Origin: Branchiostoma floridae
Taxonomy: Eukaryota > Chordata > Leptocardii > Amphioxiformes > Branchiostomatidae
DNA: 64,000 bases
NCBI RefSeq assembly: GCF_000003815.2
Contig: NC_049989.1
Coordinates: 21,397,888 to 21,461,887 of the forward strand
Direction: 5' to 3'
This document shows, piece after piece, positions 49,909 through 60,093 of the stretch (positions are counted from its first letter, which is position 1; the number at the start of each line of letters is the position of its first letter). The notes under the pieces were generated by a model that saw only the letters and a program-made list of their open reading frames with translations, was not told the DNA's origin and ran no database searches. The position numbers and the translations under genes are program-made.

Positions 49909-52848
49909 ATGGCACAGGCAAACCCTTCTAATCTTGTCATTCTGGAAGACATCGTCGAGTCAGCTAGCAATGTTGGTAATTCCTGCATCCAGCCATATGC
50001 AGTTAAATACCAGGAAAACGATGAATCTGCCGTTGGGCCAGCCGACTGTGAAGTCATCCAGCCCTACGCTGTGAAATACCAGAAGCATGGCGTCAGTGGG
50101 AATGATCGCCCAGTCCGGAGGACTGATGTTGCGGATGCAACCGGACAAACAGCCAATGTCGCCTCTGATGATGTGGACATTGAACCATATGCTGTCGCAT
50201 ACATGGACCAGGATGACATTGCGTCAGGGGACATCCACACCCAAACAAGATCCCCCATGCAGAAACCAATGGCTGCTTCAAACATCACCAATGATGTGCT
50301 GAGCACCCCATCGAGCAATGGTGCCAAGTCTTCCGACAATGTTAGTGAGGAAAGGCAACATGTCCAGAATGCGCTTCATCCAAATCCGATGTACGTGCCA
50401 AACATCCAACATCCTGCAGCCTGGGGTAAGATAAATGTGTATAATGATGATGCTATTTCGAAGACTTTGGTTGATATACTGGTTTTGTATGTAAACTGGC
50501 TTGTAGGCAGGCTTTGGCTTACAGTGAAACTGATTCCAGACAAGATATTTCAGGATGAACGTTCTGTTTGTGAAGCTAGCCTTATTCTAGCTAAGGTCTA
50601 CTCTCCAAGCAGAGGTTAGGCTCCGGCTGTTTGTTGAGTTTTGTTTTTTTCGGCGTTTTTATCGGGCTTTCTGTTTTGTACTGAAATTTTGATGTCTCCC
50701 GGTTAGGCCTGACACAGCAAGATACAAGACAAAATAGAAATCCCGATAAAAACGGCTAAAAAACGTCAACAAACAGCCGGAGCCTTACCTCTGCTTGGAA
50801 AGTAGCTACGCCCACTTCAGGAGAGAAACATTTGTCATTTTGTGTCATTTGTATGTTCTATTGGCTTGATCGTGTGTCTTAAAATATTTTTTTCTTTTGC
50901 AAAACACCCTACAAATTAATCAATTTGATGTAATTGTACCATTTATTTCAGAATGTGCACGTCGCCGGACGTGTTTGATAAATGTAGCAGTAGCTGTGGT
51001 CCTCGGAGGGTGCATCGTCGGCGGAATCTCTCTCTGGGTCTTCGCCAGCACCAACCCACCAGAGGTACGCGTCTCATATCCTTATCGCCTTGGTGGCTTT
51101 CTTCACCATTTCTTTCTATTGTATTGTCCTTGGAAGTTTAATTGGATAATCTTTTAAGATGAACTAATGACAAGATATTGTGACCCTCTATCTACAGACG
51201 ACAACGACTGTGGCTACTACCTTTACCTCTGTTCCGACTGACTGCTGCAGTTCTGTCCCCACACCTCCGGCGGTCTCCAACAGTTCGCAGAGTACAGGTG
51301 AGACTAGACCGAAACTTCGCTTGGCTTTTTTGTTTTGATGGGTTTATCTTGGACAATTTGTGTCATTAAACAATATCAAAATATCTGAGTTTACATGAAA
51401 GTTCATCTGTGTTGGTAATTGGCATCATAGAGGAACTAAACTTGATGCTATATCCTGTGAAACTAGTTGAGACTCAGTACCCAAATGTGTGGCTGCCTCC
51501 GTAAGTCTTGTTCACGGAATGGATCCGTCTACTACAAATTCTCGCCTGAGAGCTAACTGCAACATAAAACCAACAGTATAAAGAAAAACGGATGCGGATA
51601 TTGCAAGATAAAAATGGTGACAAGTGTGGCAAGTGGCTATTCTAATGCGCACTGTTGCGAACTAAGATTTAAGCTTTGGCTTCTTTTTTTGAAGCAGTGG
51701 AAGACGAAGAGGCCCATTTTCTGTAATGAGTGGTTTTATGGATTTAAATGATCTGCATTTGCATCTAACGTTGATTTGTGTTGTGTGTGTATATGTGTAG
51801 GTGAGTGTATGTATGTGTATGTGAGTGAGTGTGTGTGTGTGTGTGCGTGTGTGTGTGTGTGTGCCTCACAGTGTGTGCGCCAGTGTGTGTGTGTGTGTGC
51901 GTGCGCGCGCGTGTGTGAATGGTTTAGTACCGACAATAAATGTTCTAGATGAGTGTTTTGTGACTAGTGCTCATACGATTTTTATTACTAATTGCAGAAA
52001 GCTATGTTAGAAAGTTGGACAACATCACCTTTGGTGGGATAGGGAAAGAAAAAGAGCCTGGGAAATTCACAAAAATCTACGGGGTAGCTGTGTCAGCTGA
52101 CAGTGAGATTTTTGTCACCGACTTATTCAACAATCGAGTTCAAGTCTTCAGCATCAATGGGACCTATCTCCGCCTCTTTCCAACGGCAGTGCCGGGTGAA
52201 AATTGGAGAATGTATCCTTTCAGTGTTGCTATTGACGTGAAACCTGGCTGCCTGTGGGTAGTGGGGGGTAGAGTCGCATATCATCCTGATGCACAAGTCG
52301 TACAGTACCGTAGGGACGGACATCCCATAAATACGTTTGGCATACGCTTTATGAGTTGGAGTCCCCATCCCAGCATTGCGATAGACGTGCGCAATAACAA
52401 AGTTATCGTGGGAGAGGGACATATGATAATGGTGTTCCAACCGAATGGATCGCTTGTTTGGGGTTTTGAGGTGTTCAACAAAGAGTTGACCCATAAAGTA
52501 GTCGGCGGAGTCGTATCGGACAGGGAGAGAAATATCCTTCTTACGGACTCCCATAGAAGCATCATGAAGTACAATCAATTTGGAGAGAAGATATTGGAAT
52601 TTGAAATCAGAGAAGACAAACTGCTTGCCCCTAAAGGTATTTGTGTGGACTCCTTGGGTCGCATCATCGTAGCAAACAAAGCCAAATACAGGGTGGACAT
52701 GTTCACAAGCCGCGGGGAGTTTGTCCGTACTGTCGCGAACATGAAAAACCCGTGGGGTGTCGCCATGGGAACGGACGGACAGTTGGTGGTGACTGACCCT
52801 TTTGGCGCCACTGTAACTATATTTCCACGCCACTTAGTGTTTCTTTGA
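49909..52848 (+). CDS. Type II membrane protein with NHL-repeat propeller (4 exons)
   Basis: Four coding exons are proposed: 49909-50425, 50952-51064, 51198-51297 and 51998-52848. Each intron is GT-AG and phases match (1, 0, 1), giving 526 residues. Residues 1-173 are cytosolic, with two IQPYAVKYQ copies (about 27-35 and 50-58), an IEPYAVAYMDQ copy and an NPMYVP motif. A hydrophobic span near 181-204 follows an RRR stretch, so the N-terminus should stay inside the cell. A Thr/Ser/Pro stalk (exon 3) leads to six NHL blades (YGVAVSADSEIFVTD, IAIDVRNNKVIVGE, KGICVDSLGRIIVAN, WGVAMGTDGQLVVTD and others), long enough for a six-bladed propeller. NHL propellers bind protein or RNA; an extracellular one more likely binds a protein or glycan. 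The function is not known. The open frame beyond 50425 is intron read-through. Confidence 0.8.
50598..50805. mobile_element. Foldback MITE in intron 1 of the NHL gene
   Basis: CTACTCTCCAAGCAGAGGTT at the left pairs with the right end AACCTCTGCTTGGAAAGTAG (read inward TTACCTCTGC...) and pairing continues through CCGGCTGTTTG and CAAACAGCCGG. The 208-bp element is a hairpin. A clear target duplication is not visible. A half copy lies at 43050-43180. Confidence 0.75.
51775..51925 (+). repeat. TG/CG microsatellite in intron 3
   Basis: Long TGTGTG with GCGCGC interruptions. Frames of CV and HTHT repeats on the two strands come from it. Confidence 0.95.
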
Positions 52849-52929
52849 ACCCTGCATACTGAGACAATAGTGGCTACTGGCACTCCTTTCCATTTACTCT
52901 AAAAATACGTTTATACAATTATATAGTAT

Positions 52930-53035
52930 TACCAGTGAGACGATGGAAATTGCCAAGGGACAGGATGGCCAGTTGGTGGAAACTGACCCGTATGACACCA
53001 CTGTAACTATCTTTCCACGCCGAATGTTTTTTTTC
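52930..53035 (+). pseudogene. Duplicated fragment of the last NHL blade
   Basis: GGACAGGATGGCCAGTTGGT, GAAACTGACCC and CACTGTAACTATCTTTCCAC repeat the end of exon 4 (52770-52840) with substitutions and a shift. It lies about 150 bases after the original and is not translatable in the same way. Confidence 0.8.
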
Positions 53036-53039
53036 TTGA

Positions 53040-53690
53040 TTCCCTCCAGCAACAAATATTATAGCTCCTGACGCTCCTTTCTATTACTTACATGAGATGT
53101 TAAGAGACACATAACGGGCTCCACCTGTCGTCAGAATTCCTTACGCATTGACATTTCGCTCTTTTCTCTTCGTCAGTGATGAGCGATGTCTGAAGCATTT
53201 GAGTGTTGGAGAAATTATCCGTCTCTTAGGAACATTTCTGTGCAAGTCATTTCTTTATATACCTAGATATCGAAATTTGATGAACGTCTTTCTTTGAAGA
53301 GTTTTGATTGCCTTATTATAATGTACGTCACCCATAGCGATAAAAAGCTGGTTACTGTCCCTCAATATTGTATCGTTAAGGAGACCAATAGAATATTCAA
53401 GTGCTGTATAGATCTTTAGTACATAATGTGTGACCTCAATTAAAGGTTTTCTAAAGGTAGATTTGATCTTCTCATAAGCAGATAAACGTTAAATAACTTA
53501 AATACAGCTTTCAATCTGAAATATTGCAGAAATGTAATGTTCTCACTGTCGAGTATTCCAAAAGGACGCATACTTAAAATGACGATATTTGAATACACAG
53601 CATTAGTCACAATAACATATCGTCATGTTACCTTTGTAGCCTCACAAGAATAACAAACAGTAAAAGAAAACTAGAGTTCGGCGACCTCAT
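53040..53690. other. 3' flank of the NHL gene
   Basis: AT-rich; no gene or RNA recognised. ATTAAA near 53439 may serve as a polyadenylation signal. Confidence 0.35.
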
Positions 53691-54798
53691 ACCTCCATGA
53701 AAATTTAGAGCTTTTGTAAATTTCATGCAAATGACTAAGACATTAACATAATTTATGCATGGCGTTGTTCATCATTGACAAACGTACACGTCACAATTAT
53801 AAAATTCCCATTATTAATCATAAAGCGGTTTTGCAATTTTTACATAAATTATGCAAATAATTTCCTCATTACCATATTTAGTATCTGCTTATATTCCACC
53901 TATCATAAATAACATGTGTTACATTTATTGAAGTCCAGTTATTGAAAACAATGGAATTATACAATTTCCTCATTAATTATGCAAATTAAGTCCTCATTTG
54001 CATAACATGTATATCATTATGAACATCTTTGCCTAAGGTACCCGCATGCCTAATATGATGCCAATCCGCCAATCCTTTCTGCAGTTATCCTCTTTGGAAT
54101 GTCTTGACAAAAACGCCCCTGCAGTTCCTAAATTAAATGTTAGGGGGCTGAAACTTGCTCCACTTTGTCATGACACTAAAAGCTATCTACCACCTAAAAT
54201 TTCAAGACCATATCACGTCCAAGACAAGAGATACATAGAAAAAACTGCTATGATTGNNNNNNNNNNNNNNNNNNNNNNNNNNNNNNNNNNNNNNNNNNNN
54301 NNNNNNNNNNNNNNNNNNNNNNNNNNNNNNNNNNNNNNNNNNNNNNNNNNNNNNNNAGTGCATAATTAGTATTTCATCTGTACAAACATTGTCCAAGGTA
54401 CCTACATACCAAAAATCATGAAAATCCGCTGTTCCCTTCTTGAGTTATCCTCGTCAGAAGTTTTTGACAAAAATGCCCCTGCTATCCCAAAACTAGACGC
54501 TAGGGGACCCAAACTTATGTCACTTCTTCCTGAGCACAAGAGCTATCTAATACTCAAAAATCGTGACCATAGCATGTTCAGAACACCAAGATAGCAAAAC
54601 CGGAAGTTGCACTGCAGTACCAAGGGGAGCCGCTAGGGGGCCCAAAATCTAATCATTTCCAGCTTTCATCACACCCTACCAACACACTAAGTATCAAACC
54701 AATCCACCCAGCCGTTCTTGAGTTATCTTGTTTACACACAGACACACAGACAAACGCGGGGTAAAATATAACCTCCATGACATTTCATGGAGGTAACA
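53690..54798. repeat. Interspersed repeat with inverted ends
   Basis: ACCTCCATGAAAATT at the left and ATTTCATGGAGGT at the right form inverted ends. Inside are repeated TTATGCAAAT strings, two GAGTTATCCTC modules, and a closing GTTCTTGAGTTATC...CACACAGACACACAGACAAAC. Similar AT-rich repeats are common in marine invertebrates; the class is not known to me. A related start is at 55150. A gap interrupts it. Confidence 0.5.
54257..54356. other. Assembly gap (100 N)
   Basis: Exactly 100 N bases, inside the repeat at 53690-54798. Confidence 0.99.
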
Positions 54799-54814
54799 AC
54801 AGATAAACCCACAC

Positions 54815-55055
54815 AGCCGAGACGGTCCTGCAATGATATGAATTGTCTGGTATCAGAAGATGACTCGTGGGCTGACCGATTAGATTAGTTTAAGATTAGT
54901 GTTTGTTTCCGTGGGACCCAGTCGGTATGAAGATTACTTATTGTCTGCTCATAAGATTACAATGTCAGACTATGAATGAAAATGCCATTTGAACCAAAAT
55001 ATCTTTTCTGATTTTTAAGCAAGCATAGCCGTGGAAACCCATTTTGCTCTTCTAA
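54815..55055 (+). repeat. Duplicated copy of the NHL gene upstream flank
   Basis: Matches 49345-49560 across more than 200 bases with small insertions. A string from intron 3 (CATGAAAGTTCATCTGTGTTGG, 51399) also recurs at 55663. These are remains of a tandem duplication of the NHL gene whose coding part is gone. Confidence 0.7.
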
Positions 55056-55059
55056 AATG

Positions 55060-56390
55060 TAGAATTAGTAGAAAGCAAAGTAGTAAAAACTCTGATAACG
55101 AACAAAGCGATACGTGCAGCTCTCAAAGCGCCACTAAGACTAACAAGACTTCGGAGACCACATATCTCCATGAAAAATTCTGATTATGTAAATGACTTCC
55201 ACATGCACACATTTATGCTTGGTTATGTACACTTGGTTATGTAACTTACATCGGTCACAATGTTGTTTGTCCAATCATTTACCACTTAGAAAAATTATGC
55301 CACTTTTACATAAATTATGCAACTTAGGGGCCTATTTGCATAATTGGTACCTACATTTTTTTACCGCTACTTGCTTTTCTGTTGGTAGTTGTCACTTTAA
55401 ACCCTGTTGGCGCTATACGACGTGCCATGAACAACTATAACCTGATAGGTACACGTTACATATATAATATAGTCTGTGAATATTTATATATGATATAGTC
55501 TGTGAATATTTTGTAACACAAACTTGACGGAACAGTTAACGTCGCCTGTGCACGTGTCTACTCGTGTCTGATTCATTGTTTGTGCGTATATCAATTTGCC
55601 TCTCATTATATATATTTGCATATTTGTGATCGGACAATATGCTTATTTACATACTTCCTAGCATGAAAGTTCATCTGTGTTGGTAAATGACATTGTAAAA
55701 ATTCATACTTTACATACTTCCTATTTGCATACTCGGTACCACTGAATAAATCAACCGAGTCCAATAAACTGTATAATGGGAAAATAAACGTGTATTTGAC
55801 AGAAGTATCTATAGCTGCTTTTTTATGTCCGTAACAAAAGTGTGTTTGTATGTCGCTAATTACGTCGAAAAATCAATTTATACCAGACATAACCTTATCG
55901 CTAAGCGTAACGGTAAAATGGTGCTACATGAGCTCTTAGTAACGTTTACGTTGGTCTCTATCGGTCTACGCTGGCTATTTTGCCAGGGGAAAGTTTGGCC
56001 ACCATAGGGTCTGACAAGCCGTGAGGAGGAAATGTTGTTACCCTTCCAAGGACTGACTCCACTGTACTGTTATCCCCTTTTGCCGAACTCTGTGACCCAT
56101 ACACCAACTACGTGCAGCTATGGACGACAAAGAGTTATGGAGACAGCGAGTCATGGGAAGATTCCGAGCGAGCTCGACGGAGTGAGTGAGTGATCATCCC
56201 GTAGGATTAGGCGTGGTGGAGGCTACTCTAGGCTACTTCTGTCCCAGAAGGTAACGTGCAACGAACATCTGGTAAGTAATTAAGGGTTAATGAACGACTC
56301 CGAGGTGTATATGGTGTCATAAGGCCTGGTCATTTTCTAAAACCACTGAATACAATTTTGCATAGATTGCCTACATTTCGTTCGCATACA
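55060..56390. other. Gene-less stretch with repeat fragments
   Basis: A TATAGTCTGTGAATATT string occurs twice in tandem (55469 and 55492). GATTCCGAGCGAGCTCGACGG (56160) matches 47573. GGGTTAATGA...CCGAGGTGTATA (56285) matches 9140. No gene is seen. Confidence 0.4.
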
Positions 56391-56422
56391 ATTTGCATAC
56401 CTACACATCATTAGCTTATCTC

Positions 56423-56635
56423 ATGATAATGTTTTGCTTGCATGCTACTTTTTTTAATGTTAGCTATCTCTTGGCTACCAGAAGAAGTGATGCAGATTTT
56501 CCACAGCCAGAACATGACCTATTCCTAACCGACCCCCAAAATACTTTCGAACCTGCTGGCTCCCGACCTCCCAACACCACCGTCGAACCGCGGAGTAACG
56601 TTACATGTACCAACTCCAATCTATTTCCATCTCAG
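56423..56635 (+). CDS. Candidate first exon of a secreted or membrane protein
   Basis: From MIMFCLHATF the frame gives a hydrophobic start like a signal peptide or anchor, then about 50 polar residues with several N-glycosylation sites (NTT, NVT). It ends CTCAG followed by GTGAGT, a strong splice donor at 56636. An earlier in-frame ATG is at 56393. A TTTTTTTAATGTTAG acceptor-like site lies inside at 56450-56464, so it could instead be an internal exon. No domain is recognised and no following exon was identified. Confidence 0.4.
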
Positions 56636-57136
56636 GTGAGTTAAAATGGCATGTGCATGACCAAAGAGGGGGTCGCTTTGTAGTAATCAAAATAATCCGT
56701 ACTGTTATGTTGTAAACATCCCCGAGGGGTCAAATTGGGGCCTAGTTATTTACAATACTTCTTCTCTAGTTCTTGATCGTGTGCTGGTTGTGTGAAGGAC
56801 GGGAGTGGTTGGCATTTGTTCTGGCAGTGCTCACCTCGATTCATCTACTGATCATTAATGGATAGTTACGTTGGGTTCGTACTAACTGGTTGAGTCGAAA
56901 TTTGACTCCCGGCCTGTCACAAATGTACAAGCCGTAACCACAAGTTTTGTCCTAAAATCGACGTTTTAAGACCTCACCTCTTCACCTCACCGGTCCCATA
57001 GCCTCACCGGCCGTAGGGGCAGCAATTCCATTAAATCACGTTTTAAGACACGAGGAAATAAAGGCAAAATTTTGCGTCACCCGCCAATATTGGCATCAAA
57101 AACCTTCTTCAGCCACGATACTGTAAACATGACCGG

Positions 57137-58288
57137 TGTGACAGCGATCTCGCCCCCCCGTGATCTCGCCCCCCCGGGGGCGAAATCACTAGCGATCTCG
57201 CCCCCCCGGGGCGAAATCACTAGCGATCTCGCCCTCCCCGGCTAGTGATCTCGCCCCCCTACCTCGCCCCCCTTTAGCGATTTCGCCCCCCCCCCCAAAA
57301 AAAACGGGTTTACATGACATTTTAAAAGTTGATTGGTATAAATCACAAAATGTAGTTTCAGAATGATATAAGTACACGAGTTTGATACATAACTCCATTC
57401 ATAGTATCAATATTAACGTAATTACATGGTAATAAGATAGTTGAACTTGTTTCAGACAAGGAGGATTTGGTCCATTGTATTCCCATTATTGCATATACCT
57501 GAGTCTTGACATAAGATGTATTTAATTGTATTCACCTGTCCTCAAGCAACCTATATATCTCCAATATGAAGTCTCTACCATGAAGTGACCACAAAAGAAC
57601 TATGTAATGTCTTTATTAATTATGCAAATATTAGGTATTAATTAGAATAACGCACATTTTGGTATATGCACCTGGCCAAGGGATATCTTCACCTCCAACA
57701 TGACTGTTTTTTCTAGTATTTAGGAACTGATGCATTTACCCGTGTTCCTTAAGACAGGTACTTTACCAGTGTTTGTGTAGCATTTAGCAACAGCTATATC
57801 AACTTGCGCGTAGATAGTGTTTATAATGAGAAACTATTATTTACGTACGTGTGTTTTTGTTAGTGCTTTGGAAATGTTTCCAGCACAAGAAAGAAAACAC
57901 TGTGACAAATTGAAAACTTATAGCTGACGTATTCCGTACCATAGACGGTGTTGATTTATACGTTCGCAGTAGCACTGTTTTTATGCCACCTCAGCTGCAA
58001 AAATTGTCTTTTTCATTTCAATGTCATGTTTGCACCGAACAATATAGTATCGACTTTCGAGGTATGACATCTTTTGGTACGGTAATAAGGTGCCATATAG
58101 GTACCAGGTAACACACCATATACGTTACTCCCCAGGTGCAGTATAGTACCAGGTAGCGCACCTGTAATATGTAGTAGCCAGCTGCTCTGGGGGGGGGGGG
58201 GGGCGAAAACGCTAAAGGGGGGCGAAAACGCTAGTGATCTCGCCCCCCGGGGGGGCGAGATCCCCGGGGGGGCAAAATCCCTGTCACA
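57137..58288. mobile_element. Non-autonomous Ginger-like element
   Basis: A 1152-bp element with TGTGACAGCGATCTCGCCCC at the left and, inverted at the right, TGTGACAGGGATTTTGCCCC. The inverted repeats run about 60 bases with cytosine-rich GATCTCGCCCCCCC modules. CCGG flanks it on both sides (57133-57136 and 58289-58292). TGTNR termini with a 4-bp duplication match Ginger-type transposons. The inside is AT-rich with no ORF. It also holds a fragment (58045-58165) shared with 39301-39500. Confidence 0.8.
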
Positions 58289-60093
58289 CCGGTGTAGTAG
58301 GCCAGAATATACCCCTGGCCAGTTTATACCCCGGGTATAATCTAGATTAACCCCTGGGGTATATTCTGGCCTAGGCCAGATTATACCCTTTAGGCCAAAG
58401 TATACCCCGAGGGTATAATCTAGCCTAGGCCAGATTATACCCCGGGGTATAGTCTACATTATACCCCATCCTGGTGCGCTTTGGGTTACAGAATAAAGGC
58501 GTTAAGGACAATTGATACAGCCTAGATTCATTTTTTTATTGATGTTTACAATGTAGTACAAGGACAAAATACATGCCCCGATGAACTTTTTGAATTTGAC
58601 ATTAAACGTTAATCTTACACTGCGTTTGAGTTCAGCACGCTGCAGGCTTCGTCTGCAAACTCTCCCACACTCCACGGCGCCATGAATACAGTCCTCACTA
58701 TCGACGCGGAAAAGTCTAGGTTGTTTAAATAATGTGATATCTGGGAGTTTTGCACCGTGTCCGAGGAAGTCATAACCGGTCAATCACTGACCTTGTGATT
58801 GCCCCTGAACTTTGAACTGAATTAATGCACATGGAGTGTACGTTGAACACACGCCTTTATCTATTAGATCTAACAAACAATGGCATGAGCCCTGATGCAT
58901 TTCACATCTTTTACTTTATGTGTTTTTTTTTAGGTTCAATACAGGGGCACTTTGTTGCAATTTTCATTGACTTTTTTCAACGTTTGTCGTTACGTTTGGA
59001 TGTTGTGAGGCAAGCTGAAAACAACAGCTGAGTGTTGCCATGGTGTTGCATCGTATTACAGTTGGGCGGGTGCATCCAAATATTTGGAGGGATGGCCAGA
59101 GGGATTATAATGTTAACAGTAACAATTACATGCATCTGTCAGCTAAACTATTTCATATTTACCAATATCAAACATCACAAATAGCTGATTATGTGCATTT
59201 TATGTTTAAAAAAAATACATATTCATTTGAAAAAATATCAACGATAAGGGATCTTCCAAAATTTGGAATGTACCATACTGCGAATGAAAAGGTAGATGCA
59301 CTACATAAATTACTATCATCAAGGAGGTTCCTTGCTATTGCAAAAATTCTTGCACTGTAATGGCTATCTACATGTTATATGTTATGTATTAAAGGTGCTT
59401 TGTGATACACATTTATGCCATTGTGACGTAATAATCAAAATGATTAGAAACAAACCCTGGTGTGAAAATGGAACAGTCCGTAGCGTTGTCCTCTTTCCGC
59501 GCCTTTTTGAAGATGACACGCTTTCTGTGACTGGGCTTGGGATATCAACACACTTTTAAAATAAGGTAAGATAAACTTAGTGTTTTTAGTGGTAAATGAA
59601 AAGCGAAACATTTCTTTTATCAAGGTTTAATGTGATCTAAGTTCTATGACAGAACGGTAAAGATTTCAGCAAGTTTTGTTTGTTGGATGTTTATGTATGA
59701 AAGTTGTCAATTAGGGCGGGAAAAGATTACTTCCATATATGGCGAAAGCACTTAAGTTTAACGTCGCATTCACTGTAAATTGATTTTCCGTTGGCCATAC
59801 ATAGTAAATCATTTTAGTAACAGATCTGTCCTTAGAATTACGTTTGTTACGGCCTTAAGATTTCACATGAAGGTGATAAAAATATAAGTTGCACATGAAA
59901 GTGATAAGTGACGCAAAAAACACCTGTCGCAATCAGTACAAGAGATGCATCATTTGGGGCATTCTGAAAATAAACCAGCTTAAATTTTTATATATCACAT
60001 CTGTACGTATGTCGATTTACAATCATCAATAGCGTGACAGTTGCAATTCTCTACTAAAAAGAATCTATCATTCATTTTTTTTTAGAATTCAAA

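Noticed and set aside
50426-50619. Extension of the first NHL exon to 50619
   Set aside because: A GTAAGA donor at 50426 and matching phases with exons 2-4 show this is intron; the tail of the ORF enters a MITE.
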